In this document: one piece after another, positions 52,428 to 60,938 of the stretch | Layout: each line of letters starts with the position of its first letter | Numbering within the stretch: position 1 is the stretch's first letter | IMG/VR virus record: IMGVR_UViG_3300009164_005114 | Coordinates: 18,856-82,855 of that record | Source: a virus | DNA length: 64,000 nucleotides | Direction: 5' to 3' (one strand) | Program-made: the position numbers and the translations under genes | Notes under the pieces: model-generated | Seen by the model: only the letters and a program-made list of their open reading frames with translations | What the model was told of the DNA's origin: nothing | The model's database searches: none

Positions 52428-54500
52428 ATGTCAGCATTAGATTTAAATCAAGGATTTGATTCATCAAAAAGTAAGATTAGTTCAATTAAAAGTTACATTG
52501 AGATTTCTAAGTCTGCAAAGCAATTGTCACGCTCTGCGGGTAATTCTCAATCAGAATCTATCTCAAATTTAGCATCTTCTTTAGATAAAATATCCACACA
52601 ACAAAAAAGATATCTAAGACAACCTCCAACATCTTTTGACCAATTATTAGATTTAATTGGTTTGGCAAATGGAAGCGGTTCTTCAACACTTGATTACTTA
52701 AAAAAAAAGTTATTAGAAGTTAGCGTCAAAATAGAACCTAAAGTTCAACAAATAATTAGTGAAGAGGCGTTAAAGGCGTTAGGGTGTTCTCAAGAGCAAA
52801 CGTTTCAAGGATACTCAACCTCAACATTACAATTAAACCCTTTAAGTACATTACCCGTTGGTCAGGGAATTTATGTCCCTGTTCAGTCATTAGACATTGC
52901 CAGTATTTTAAAAACTTCAGTAGATTCTAAAGTTGGTAAAATAATTTACGAAAAACCATTACCTAGTGTCCAAGATGGTGTTTTTAAACCTTATGGTGGT
53001 AAAAAACCATTTCCAATGAATAAGACATTAAATCTTAGAATGGATGGTGCAAATGCTGGAACATCTTTTTATTCTGAATATGGAAAATACTATCAAGGTA
53101 TTTCAGGTCAAAATTTATTTGATTTTCAATACTCCCCAACAAATCAATATGGCGTAAATCAAGATTGTTATAGAGTTGCACTAATAAGTGGAACAACTGC
53201 AAATTCTCCGACAAATAAAGTCGGTGATTTTTTAAAAGACTATTACGGAACAATTAAATTAATTGATAGTGTTGATTTTGGGGCGTCATTAGTAAATCTA
53301 ATATCAGGAGCAATAGACATACAATCTCAATTAGGAGCGGAGGACATTACAAATCAATCACAATTTTCATTATTCATACAAAGAATATTAGGACTTTGTT
53401 TTGATTCTAGAAGAGAAATTGATGTTAGTGGTATTTCTAAAGTTGGCGAATTAGATGGTGTTGACGAAACATTTTTTGAACTTACGGAAGTAGATTTACG
53501 AAATATTGAAATAAGGTTAACCAATATCCAAAACGGTGTTATGGAGTTTGAAGATTGTAACAATGTTAAATTACCTGTTGATTACAATACTTTAACTGAT
53601 GGGTTAATTAAATTTAGAGAAAACGATGAATTATCCACCGAAGCTCAAGTAAAAGAATTAAATTCAGTGTTAGATTCAATCTATCAAAATCCTGATTGGA
53701 AAGTATTTTTACCAACTAATTTTAATTTAGAGGTTGCGGTTAATAAAGATATTCTAAAACAAATACCTTTAGCAGTTGCCTCTTCAGTATTAAGTCCTAA
53801 AGTTTTATTTCCAATATTTGTATTACTACAAGTTGTTGAGAGTGAGGCAAAAAATAACTACAATCAAGCGGTAACTTCAGGAAACACTTATATCCAATCG
53901 GGAAACACAATTGCGGGTGGAGTTAACAATATTGTTAACAATCAAGTCGATTTCTTAAAAACGTTTAAAACTTTTAACATTGAAGTTACTTCAAAAATAG
54001 GCGCAATTTTTCTTGAGTCGTTATATGAGATTTTAAAGAAAGATATTATAAATCTTTTGAGTACGATAATTCAAGACATTGTAAAAGGTAAGTTAGAAAA
54101 ACGATATGCAACCATTTTAAGACTAGTAAATATTGCAATAGCAATCTCTCAATTAATTGATGATTATAGAAAGTGTAAATCATTGGTTGATGATATTTTA
54201 ACATTATTAAATTTAATAAATGGTCTTGCTGGTGGACCAGGAATACCTAAACCATTATTACTTTTAACCAAACTTTTACCAGGTACATCACCTGAAAGGT
54301 CTACCATAAACACAATAGAATTATTACAATCAGTTGGCATACCTACAGGTACTCTTCCTGATGGTTCTCCAAATTTAATGGGGATATATAATCTTATGAC
54401 TCATAGAGGTGCCGAAAAAGAAAAAGCCGAAAATGGCAAATTAGATGCCATTGGAGTAGGAGCTGGTGGCCCTATAGATATTTACGGAGTATCAGTATAA
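52428..54500 (+). CDS. Large structural protein, baseplate region
   Basis: 690 residues. A Ser-rich helical N-terminus (residues 1-70) and a beta-rich middle (PVGQGIYVPVQSLDI, then DGVFKPYGGKKPF) lead to a helical, hydrophobic C-terminal third (LPLAVASS-like ILKQIPLAVASSVLSPKVLF; ILSTIIQ-type helices near 545-610). No enzymatic motif. Placed two genes before the gp5-like OB-fold protein, it is probably a baseplate or tail-tip component. I do not recognise the family. Confidence 0.5.
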   Translation: MSALDLNQGFDSSKSKISSIKSYIEISKSAKQLSRSAGNSQSESISNLASSLDKISTQQKRYLRQPPTSFDQLLDLIGLANGSGSSTLDYLKKKLLEVSVKIEPKVQQIISEEALKALGCSQEQTFQGYSTSTLQLNPLSTLPVGQGIYVPVQSLDIASILKTSVDSKVGKIIYEKPLPSVQDGVFKPYGGKKPFPMNKTLNLRMDGANAGTSFYSEYGKYYQGISGQNLFDFQYSPTNQYGVNQDCYRVALISGTTANSPTNKVGDFLKDYYGTIKLIDSVDFGASLVNLISGAIDIQSQLGAEDITNQSQFSLFIQRILGLCFDSRREIDVSGISKVGELDGVDETFFELTEVDLRNIEIRLTNIQNGVMEFEDCNNVKLPVDYNTLTDGLIKFRENDELSTEAQVKELNSVLDSIYQNPDWKVFLPTNFNLEVAVNKDILKQIPLAVASSVLSPKVLFPIFVLLQVVESEAKNNYNQAVTSGNTYIQSGNTIAGGVNNIVNNQVDFLKTFKTFNIEVTSKIGAIFLESLYEILKKDIINLLSTIIQDIVKGKLEKRYATILRLVNIAIAISQLIDDYRKCKSLVDDILTLLNLINGLAGGPGIPKPLLLLTKLLPGTSPERSTINTIELLQSVGIPTGTLPDGSPNLMGIYNLMTHRGAEKEKAENGKLDAIGVGAGGPIDIYGVSV

Positions 54501-54501
54501 T

Positions 54502-54711
54502 ATGAAAAAAGAAGAATTTGAAAATATCGTCAAAGAACAATCAGATTTGAAAAATTTACCTAATTCAAAATTAATTGAATTTATGGATAAACTATCAACT
54601 GATTTTGATGAAACAAAAAATAATATAATTGGATTAACTATCTATTTGGATAAAGTTGAAGAATTATATAATAACACTTTAAACGAATATCAATCAAGAA
54701 AAAATGAGTAA
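54502..54711 (+). CDS. Small helical protein
   Basis: 69 residues, all predicted helix (MKKEEFENIVKEQSDL, then NNIIGLTIYLDKVEELYNNT). It overlaps the gp5-like gene start by eight bases and starts one base after the previous stop. It may be an assembly chaperone; nothing in the sequence proves this. Confidence 0.4.
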   Translation: MKKEEFENIVKEQSDLKNLPNSKLIEFMDKLSTDFDETKNNIIGLTIYLDKVEELYNNTLNEYQSRKNE

Positions 54712-56239
54712 TAGTTCAATATTTTTTCAAGTACAAGTAATTTCAAATGATGACCCAATGATGTTGGGTAGAATTAGAGCTAAACTTTTGGTTGATAACT
54801 ATGCCGATATTGTTAAAGCAATAACTGACCCTCCATGGGATGAAGAAAAAGATGTGTGGACGGCAAGAGACCCTTTTATTTTTAATCCTCTTATGCCGTA
54901 TTTTATGTATCAAGTACCCAAAGTGGGAGAAATGTCACAGGTACTTTATGTAAATAAAGATTTTAGATATCAAAATCAGTATTATATACAAAATACGTTT
55001 TCAAGTCCAACAACAACAAATTTTGAGTTTTATCAAGGAGGTAATAAATTTACAGGTACTGGTACCCAATTAAAAAATCCAAAACCTTTAAAAAATCAAG
55101 ATGGAACGTATACCGACCAAGCAATCCATAAAGGCGTTTTTCCTGAGCCAGGCGATAACGCAATATTGGGTCGAGGAAGTGCTGACGTTGTTGTAAAAGA
55201 AAATGAAGTTTTAATAAGAGCTGGTAAATTTACTGGAAGCATGCTTCAACCAAATGTACCACCTGTTGCAAATCAAAAAAGAGGATTCTTACAACTTTCA
55301 AGATTTAATAAAACAAAAATTAAACAACCTGATAAAATTGTTTCGGAAGCCAATGAAGTTGTTGTTGCAGTAAAATATCTTATTGAGTGGGTAATAACTA
55401 ACCCTGAAAATACTCAAGATAAATTTGCGGGAGAGGTTTATCTATATCAACTAAAAAATGATATTTCTACAAATTCTAAAAATTTAACGGTAGGTACTAT
55501 GGTTAAAGAAAATTTAAAAACTTTAGTTGCTTTAGAATCATTTACAATGTTATCAAAAAGCGAGGTTGTTGCATTTATTAATAATTTTATTCAAACTTGT
55601 AATAGTAAGACAACCACAACTTCAGGTATACAACTATTTGCAAGTGAAAATAATAAATTTGCAATGTTTTATAGACCTAATGGTTTAACATATTCTTATT
55701 TAACTCCAGGAAGTACAACAGGAACAACATCAACAACAGGAATTGAATATAAAAACATTTCTGAGATTTTTAATCAAGTTAAACTTTATTCCGCACTTAA
55801 ACAAGGTGGTTATGGGTTAATTTATGCTAAAGATAGAGTTGGTATTCCTATGAGTTATAAGTCAACTATTGTACCTCAAGAATCATATACAAGTAACCCA
55901 ACAACATATGGTGCTTTAGGTAGTGATACATTATTTTTATTATCCCAAATTTCAACAATACCAGGTAAGGGTAAGATTAACTTTGATGATACTTTATACG
56001 GTATTAACGGTGACCAATTTGTTGATGAAATTTTACCAAAAACATCAAGTTTGGTTAGAGGTGAAGAATTAATGGAGTTAATTAATTTAATTACAAGATT
56101 CTTATTAACACATACACATGCCTACCCTGGACTACCTCCAGTAACTGTTACACAAGATGGGACTTCGGTTTCTGACATATTAACAGAGTTACAAAATGCA
56201 AGTCAAAAAATTCTTAATGAGAATATTCGACTTAATTGA
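54704..56239 (+). CDS. gp5-like OB-fold baseplate protein without lysozyme
   Basis: 511 residues. The N-terminal 100 residues (FFQVQVISNDDPMMLGRIRA, then PWDEEKDVWTARDPFIFNPL and QVPKVGEMSQVLYVN) resemble the OB domain of T4 gp5, which connects hub and spike. No lysozyme motif is present, so cell-wall degradation would have to come from another protein. The C-terminal part (THTHAYPGLPPVTVT) is a compact His/Pro block seen in some baseplate proteins, and the last residues form a helix. The position before the next structural gene fits the baseplate hub. Confidence 0.55.
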   Translation: MSNSSIFFQVQVISNDDPMMLGRIRAKLLVDNYADIVKAITDPPWDEEKDVWTARDPFIFNPLMPYFMYQVPKVGEMSQVLYVNKDFRYQNQYYIQNTFSSPTTTNFEFYQGGNKFTGTGTQLKNPKPLKNQDGTYTDQAIHKGVFPEPGDNAILGRGSADVVVKENEVLIRAGKFTGSMLQPNVPPVANQKRGFLQLSRFNKTKIKQPDKIVSEANEVVVAVKYLIEWVITNPENTQDKFAGEVYLYQLKNDISTNSKNLTVGTMVKENLKTLVALESFTMLSKSEVVAFINNFIQTCNSKTTTTSGIQLFASENNKFAMFYRPNGLTYSYLTPGSTTGTTSTTGIEYKNISEIFNQVKLYSALKQGGYGLIYAKDRVGIPMSYKSTIVPQESYTSNPTTYGALGSDTLFLLSQISTIPGKGKINFDDTLYGINGDQFVDEILPKTSSLVRGEELMELINLITRFLLTHTHAYPGLPPVTVTQDGTSVSDILTELQNASQKILNENIRLN

Positions 56240-56246
56240 TATTTAT
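56240..56246 (+). promoter_or_regulatory. Candidate late promoter element TATTTAT
   Basis: ATATTTATTGTAAAAACATTA, ending 13 bases before the ATG at 56260. It supports that ATG over a TTG start at 56236 that would lie upstream of it. Confidence 0.5.
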
Positions 56247-56259
56247 TGTAAAAACATTA

Positions 56260-57759
56260 ATGTCAATTTTAAGGTCATACATAGATAAGAACAATACAAT
56301 AATTTCAAATTCGTATGTTAATACGGGAAGAAACCCTGTTGTTGAGTTAAATTTCGGAGCGTCGGATTACATAATTCCAAATTATGGTTACAGCAGATTT
56401 TTATTTAATTTAGATTTAGGTTTATTATATGAAAATATTGCCACAGGTGTTATATCTACAGGATGTACCACAGGGATGACTCATGTTCTTAAAATGACAA
56501 ATACTTCTTCATTTGATAATGAACTATTGAATACTTTTATGTCAAATGAAAGAAGAAGAGCAACCTCATTTGATTTAATTTTATTTAGAATTCCTGAAAC
56601 TTCAGGTAACACAGGAACTCCTCAATATTGGGACGAGGGTGTTGGCTATGATTACACCGATTTTAATATTAACCACAATAGTTCTTATGGTGGGTCAACT
56701 CCATTAACTTATGTTGATAGTAGGTCTTTTTCAACAAGACCGTCCAATTGGTATCAAACAACCACAATTGATAATTGGTCTCAACCTGGTGTTTATAATA
56801 ATAAAAACCAAGGCACCGTAAATTATTCAGGATTAACTATTGTTGCCAGACAACACTTTGAACTTGGTAATGAAGATATTAACATGGATATGACCAATGA
56901 AATAAACGGTATATTAAATGGAACAATTACAGGTGTCACAGGATGGGGAGTTGCTTACTTACCGCAGATTGAAAACATTACTGGTTTAACTGACAGTTAT
57001 AGTGTAGCATTCTTTTCAAGACATACTCAAACATTTTACCAACCATTCTTACAAACAACATACGATGATATTATTAAAGATGATAGAAACGTATTTTTAA
57101 AGAATCAAACAAATAGATTATATCTTTACATATATCAAAATGGAGATTTGGTTAATTTAGACGCCGACCCAACAGTTCGAATTGAAGACAGAAATGGTGA
57201 TGCAGTTCCTGGTATGGCAACTTTATCAACTTGTTTAAAAACAAGAGGAGTTTATGAAGTAATTGTCCCTAATGGATTTACAGGTGCCACTCCATGTCAA
57301 TATTATGATGTGTGGTCAGGATTAACAATCAATGGACAATCAATCCCAAATGTTACAAATCAATTTGTATTACAACAATATAATGCAGGTATTCAAATTG
57401 GTTCATTATCTAAAGACCCAATAAAATTTGGATTTGACTTTTATGGTATATTACAAAACGAACAAATCCTTAATTCTGACATTAGAAAAGTTGGTGTAAC
57501 AATTAAGAAAGCATACACAGGACAAGTTCTACTACAAAATGTATCTGCGTTTTATAGAGTATATGTTAAAGAAGGAACTACCGAAGTCCAAGTTCAAGAT
57601 TGGACTCCAATCAATAGAACACCAAATGAGTATTATTTTATATTTGATATGAGAGATAAAATTCCAAATCAATACTACGTTGATATTCAAGTGAATACTT
57701 CGGGTGAAAAGGATACTTATAAGAAAGAATTAACTTTTAATATTGTAAATAAGAAATAA
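56260..57759 (+). CDS. Large virion structural protein
   Basis: 499 residues from the ATG at 56260; the upstream in-frame TTG overlaps the previous gene and the promoter element. Beta-rich with many Asn, Thr, Tyr and Gly residues (LNFGASDYIIPNYGYSRFLF; SFDLILFRIPETSGNTG; RIEDRNGDAVPGMATLSTC; QYYVDIQVNTSGEKDTY). No catalytic motif. The context (gp5-like gene before, late element) suggests a baseplate wedge or fibre-attachment protein. Family not recognised. Confidence 0.5.
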   Translation: MSILRSYIDKNNTIISNSYVNTGRNPVVELNFGASDYIIPNYGYSRFLFNLDLGLLYENIATGVISTGCTTGMTHVLKMTNTSSFDNELLNTFMSNERRRATSFDLILFRIPETSGNTGTPQYWDEGVGYDYTDFNINHNSSYGGSTPLTYVDSRSFSTRPSNWYQTTTIDNWSQPGVYNNKNQGTVNYSGLTIVARQHFELGNEDINMDMTNEINGILNGTITGVTGWGVAYLPQIENITGLTDSYSVAFFSRHTQTFYQPFLQTTYDDIIKDDRNVFLKNQTNRLYLYIYQNGDLVNLDADPTVRIEDRNGDAVPGMATLSTCLKTRGVYEVIVPNGFTGATPCQYYDVWSGLTINGQSIPNVTNQFVLQQYNAGIQIGSLSKDPIKFGFDFYGILQNEQILNSDIRKVGVTIKKAYTGQVLLQNVSAFYRVYVKEGTTEVQVQDWTPINRTPNEYYFIFDMRDKIPNQYYVDIQVNTSGEKDTYKKELTFNIVNKK

Positions 57760-57760
57760 C

Positions 57761-58219
57761 ATGGCAAAAATAGTAAAACTGACAGAGTCAGATATCACAA
57801 GATTAGTTAAAAAAGTTTTATCAGAACAAGAAAGAGCGAATTATATGTTCTTTAGTAATTTAGAACAAATAAAAAGACAATGCGAAATGATGTTGGAAAT
57901 GGACCAAGACAAACTTGACGAAATTATCCAAAATGGACATGATTGGGCCGATGACCATATATCAGAAGCAAAAACTAATATTGACCAAGTATTTGATTTT
58001 TTCAAAAATGAAATGTCAAAAGAATATGTTGACTACGAAGATATTAATGAAGGTAGAAAAAAAACAGGGACGCCACTTTGTGCTAGAGGTAAATCTGCCG
58101 CAAAATCAAAATTTAAAGTTTATCCTTCAGCATATGCAAACGGATATGCGGTTCAAGTATGTAAAGGTAAAATCAAAGGGTTAGACGGTAAGAAACATTG
58201 TTCTGGTTCATATTGTTAA
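57761..58219 (+). CDS. Small basic probable virion protein with LTES helix
   Basis: 152 residues. The N-terminus KLTESDITRLVKKVLSEQE is the clearest copy of the recurrent amphipathic module of this window (LTE at 7-9, LSE at 20-22). A helical middle is followed by a basic, Cys-containing C-terminus (LCARGKSAAKSKFKVYPSAY, then VQVCKGKIKGLDG and two further Cys) that could bind DNA or zinc. If the prohead protease cuts after LSE, the mature form would start at residue 23. Late expression is inferred from the gene order. Confidence 0.5.
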   Translation: MAKIVKLTESDITRLVKKVLSEQERANYMFFSNLEQIKRQCEMMLEMDQDKLDEIIQNGHDWADDHISEAKTNIDQVFDFFKNEMSKEYVDYEDINEGRKKTGTPLCARGKSAAKSKFKVYPSAYANGYAVQVCKGKIKGLDGKKHCSGSYC

Positions 58220-58239
58220 AAAAAAATTTATCCAAGTAT

Positions 58240-58270
58240 TTTTTTTATTGTTTTAATTGACTTATATTTG
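58240..58270 (+). promoter_or_regulatory. Host-type promoter (strong -7 element)
   Basis: TATATTTG at 58263-58270 exactly fits the Bacteroidota -7 consensus TAnnTTTG. The -33 position is only TTTT. It lies 26 bases before the ATG at 58297. Confidence 0.5.
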
Positions 58271-58296
58271 TAGTCAACATATATACAATAAACTAA

Positions 58297-58698
58297 ATGA
58301 AAAATATTGCCCATAACTTAAAACGACTAATTCAAAAAAAGTACATTTCTTTTTCTAGAATGTCAAATCCCCAAGTCAAAAAATCAGCATACGAAAGGGA
58401 TTGTATCACAATTTGTAAAAAATTAATTGCAAAAGACGATACTGTTTTACTGTTAACCCCAATTTCTAATAAACGTTATATCCGTAACGAAGAATTACAA
58501 ATCTTTGTAATTTTAGAAAATTATAGTGTAAAAGTGATTAATCACGTTTACTCTTACACAGTCTTCTTAGAAGACAAATCATGGCATTTAATTACTAATT
58601 TATTTGATAATGAAGTTGAAAGACGTAGAGAAGTGTTTGAAAATGAAATAACTTCAAACATAAAACACTCATTACAAAACATCATAAAATCACTATAA
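58297..58698 (+). CDS. Small protein of unknown function
   Basis: 133 residues. A basic N-terminus (MKNIAHNLKRLIQKKYISF) is followed by a mixed helix/strand body (DTVLLLTPISNKRYIR; LQIFVILENYSVKVI; VFLEDKSWHLITNLFDNEVE). No signal peptide or motif. It stands behind a host-type promoter and ends just before a membrane protein gene (1-base overlap), so it is probably an early host-takeover gene. Confidence 0.45.
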   Translation: MKNIAHNLKRLIQKKYISFSRMSNPQVKKSAYERDCITICKKLIAKDDTVLLLTPISNKRYIRNEELQIFVILENYSVKVINHVYSYTVFLEDKSWHLITNLFDNEVERRREVFENEITSNIKHSLQNIIKSL

Positions 58699-59006
58699 TG
58701 AAAAATAGCCCATTTAGAAAAACATTTATTGGGGGTCTTGTTATATTGTTTTTTGTAATTCTTTTTTTCCTTGTTATTTTTGTTAATGTGTTTAATAGTA
58801 TTAATGATTACATAGACAATGAAGAGAGAAATAAACCTAAGGTTAAAGAAATAATCGTTGAGGAGATTAAACCTGAAGTTATCCACATTGACACCCCAAA
58901 AATTAAAGTGATAAATAAACCTAAAGAAAAGGTTATTGACACACCTATAATTACAAAACCAAAAGACACTGTTGTGGTCATTGACACAACAATTTTAAAA
59001 AAATAA
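58698..59006 (+). CDS. Single-span membrane protein with Lys/Pro-rich periplasmic tail
   Basis: 102 residues. One N-terminal membrane segment (about 10-32, GGLVILFFVILFFLVIFVN) is followed by a charged tail with repeated Lys-Pro and Asp-Thr-Pro (KPKVKEIIVEEIKPEVIH; IDTPKIKVINKPKEKV), N-in and C-out by the positive-inside rule. The layout resembles TonB-like linkers or an inner-membrane spanin subunit. There is no proof of either. Confidence 0.5.
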   Translation: MKNSPFRKTFIGGLVILFFVILFFLVIFVNVFNSINDYIDNEERNKPKVKEIIVEEIKPEVIHIDTPKIKVINKPKEKVIDTPIITKPKDTVVVIDTTILKK

Positions 59007-59037
59007 TTTGTATAATAAAAAAATAATTGTATCTTCG
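59007..59037 (+). promoter_or_regulatory. Host-type promoter of the exported protein gene
   Basis: TTTG at 59007-59010, exactly 19 bases, then TATCTTCG at 59030-59037 (one mismatch to TAnnTTTG). It ends four bases before the ATG at 59042, so the mRNA may be leaderless or nearly so. Confidence 0.6.
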
Positions 59038-59041
59038 TTTT

Positions 59042-59425
59042 ATGAAAAAATTAATCTTATCATTCGCACTTTTATTAAGTTCAGTTGTTGGATACTCTCA
59101 GTACCTTGGACCGATGAATCAAGGACTATTCAATAGTTTAGGTATTGAAGAACGTACTTTATTAATTGAATGTGTAAACCAAACTGGGGTTTCGTTGGAT
59201 TCTATGGAGTGGATTCAAGTAGGTGACTCAACTTATGAAAAAGTTAGAATGGACGATGGTTTCAATTATTACTACAATAAAAAAACCATCATCTATAATA
59301 GTGATGGTTCTAATCGAGTTATGACAGATTATGGTACTCATAGTTTAGACAAACCAAAATTCTTGGTCGCTATTTTCAAGTATTCTAATGGTGTCTCAAG
59401 AGTTACATTAATGATGTATTACTAA
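59042..59425 (+). CDS. Exported protein of unknown function
   Basis: 127 residues from the ATG at 59042; an upstream in-frame codon at 59027 lies inside the promoter. A signal peptide is clear: KK, then LILSFALLLSSVVGYSQ with a likely cut after Ser-Gln or Gly-Tyr-Ser. The mature part is a small beta-rich domain (SMEWIQVGDSTYEKVRMDDG; FNYYYNKKTIIYNSDGSN). The signal-peptide end (YSQ) is typical of flavobacterial proteins. It probably acts in the host periplasm, for example in superinfection exclusion. Confidence 0.6.
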   Translation: MKKLILSFALLLSSVVGYSQYLGPMNQGLFNSLGIEERTLLIECVNQTGVSLDSMEWIQVGDSTYEKVRMDDGFNYYYNKKTIIYNSDGSNRVMTDYGTHSLDKPKFLVAIFKYSNGVSRVTLMMYY

Positions 59426-60651
59426 AATTCTTCAGCAGTATCTTTAATTTGTACGGCAGTTGATAACCCTCTGCCGTATTTGTCTTTTTGACTTGGTTTT
59501 ATATAGACAAAATAATCATCTCCAGTTACTTCAGCTTTATCTTTTAAAGGTATTTCTTCACCTTTAAATGTATCTAAAGGATATTTCATATATTGTAAAG
59601 TACCTACCTTTGGTACTCCATCACCATCTGTAAAGGCAACAGTTAAAGGTAATGTACTACTACCATTATCTCCCATACCTTGAGACGTTGTAATTGTTCT
59701 TATGATTTTTCTACCTAATTTCGCGGCTTCGTTTGGAGGAAAAGATTTATTAACTTTATCAAAAATAATACCTAATTCATCTCTTGTTGGTAGTTTAAGT
59801 CCCGCTGAAATAATTTTTCCTTCTTCTGTTTCAAACCAAACATCATAAGTGTTACCATTTTTTACAAAATATAATGCTTTACCTGAAGTATTTTCTCTAA
59901 ACGAATCGTCTTTTAATAGTTTATAATCAAAGTTAGGAGACGTTTGTTCGTTTAAAACCTTCTCAACTAATCTTAATAAATCGTTTTCTGTTAATCTTAT
60001 TGTTTTTTTCATTGATTCATTTTTTGGTTTATATGAAACCATCTTAGGTTTATTACCTGTTCCCGTTTTTGAATGTGACTTTTCAGCTCTTCTTTTTTGT
60101 TGACAAGCACTTTTCTTTTGGGAGTCACTCATTTTTGACGCAACACCTGCCGCACGACATTTAGGATATCCTTTATCTGATGCTTCAGGTCTACCACATG
60201 GAGGGTGTTTACCATCAACTTTACGACAGATATTAACCCAAGGACCTTTTGGTTGTTTACTACCTTTTGGTTTTTTTTTGGTTCCAAACCATACCGCTAA
60301 ATCTTCTTTAAGTGGACCAACCGCTTTTTTAATAATATCATCAGGAGATTCAATATCATTTAAACTACCACCTTCATCATCATTTTGGTCTGTATAAAAT
60401 TGTTTTAAATATGTATCTACTTTTGATAACATTTCAGTTTTCTTTTCAATTTTGGCTCTTTGTTCAGGTGATTCTTTAAAATCATCATCTGCCTCTTCAT
60501 ATGCCAATTCTGCATTAGTATATTGATAAACAGGAGTATTGAATGGTGCCAATTGGTCTGGTTTCCATTCTTGTGGTGCAAGTACTATTGGGACTTTAAA
60601 ATGACCCGAAGAACCTGACCCTGTCGCTTCACTAATTCTATTTTTTTTCAT
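59422..60651 (-). CDS. Probable head-internal protein with two protease-motif modules
   Basis: 409 residues from the ATG at 60651, nine bases after a TATTTAT element. An in-frame ATG at 60681 lies upstream of that element and is unlikely. The N-terminus KNRISEATGSGSSG contains ISE|A. Near the middle is a basic Cys block (GPWVNICRKVDGKHPPCGRP, then YPKCRAAGVASKM) of a kind I recall in phage proteins. A second module KKTIRLTENDLLRLVEKVLN, followed by EQ, is preceded by an internal Met, as if two genes were fused. The C-terminal 170 residues form a separate alpha/beta domain (GKALYFVKNGNTYDVWFETE). A head cargo or core role is inferred. Confidence 0.5.
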   Translation of the reverse strand: MKKNRISEATGSGSSGHFKVPIVLAPQEWKPDQLAPFNTPVYQYTNAELAYEEADDDFKESPEQRAKIEKKTEMLSKVDTYLKQFYTDQNDDEGGSLNDIESPDDIIKKAVGPLKEDLAVWFGTKKKPKGSKQPKGPWVNICRKVDGKHPPCGRPEASDKGYPKCRAAGVASKMSDSQKKSACQQKRRAEKSHSKTGTGNKPKMVSYKPKNESMKKTIRLTENDLLRLVEKVLNEQTSPNFDYKLLKDDSFRENTSGKALYFVKNGNTYDVWFETEEGKIISAGLKLPTRDELGIIFDKVNKSFPPNEAAKLGRKIIRTITTSQGMGDNGSSTLPLTVAFTDGDGVPKVGTLQYMKYPLDTFKGEEIPLKDKAEVTGDDYFVYIKPSQKDKYGRGLSTAVQIKDTAEEF

Positions 60652-60660
60652 ATACTTACT

Positions 60661-60667
60661 ATAAATA
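60661..60667 (-). promoter_or_regulatory. Candidate late promoter element TATTTAT
   Basis: TATTTATAGTAAGTATATG on the minus strand, nine bases before the ATG at 60651. Confidence 0.5.
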
Positions 60668-60682
60668 TATTGATAACACATT

Positions 60683-60907
60683 ATGGAACAAGAAAAACAA
60701 CCTATCGGATTACTTTTTGATAGTATGGCATATTATTCACCTGAAGATATCTCAATTCTAACTGATAATTTAACATACGAACAATCTTATTATGTTCTAA
60801 CCCAAGCTTTAGAATTTGCATACAGAGCTAATTTATTTAGTTTACAAGAATCTGAATTAGTATCAAAATCTTTACGAATATTAAATTCACCAAAAACTGA
60901 AGAATAA
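60683..60907 (+). CDS. Small protein of unknown function
   Basis: 74 residues, acidic and mostly helical: GLLFDSMAYYSPEDISILTD, NLTYEQSYYVLTQALEFAYR and QESELVSKSLRIL. No motif. It is transcribed divergently from the 409-residue gene and ends at a bidirectional terminator. I do not see a clear promoter. Confidence 0.45.
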   Translation: MEQEKQPIGLLFDSMAYYSPEDISILTDNLTYEQSYYVLTQALEFAYRANLFSLQESELVSKSLRILNSPKTEE

Positions 60908-60936
60908 AAAAAGGGGTCTCACGGAACCCCTTTTTT
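60906..60936. terminator. Bidirectional intrinsic terminator
   Basis: GGGGT / ACCCC stem flanked by A7 on one side and T6 on the other, between convergent genes ending at 60907 (+) and 60939 (-). Confidence 0.8.
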
Positions 60937-60938
60937 AT

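Noticed and set aside
56236-56259. TTG start for the 499-residue structural gene
   Set aside because: It overlaps the stop of the preceding gene and the TATTTAT element; the ATG at 56260 is better placed.
59027-59041. Alternative upstream start of the exported protein
   Set aside because: It falls within the -7 element of the promoter, and the ATG at 59042 gives a standard signal peptide.
60652-60681. Ten extra N-terminal codons from an ATG at 60681
   Set aside because: They lie on and upstream of the late promoter element; the ATG at 60651 gives the common N-terminus KNRISEA.
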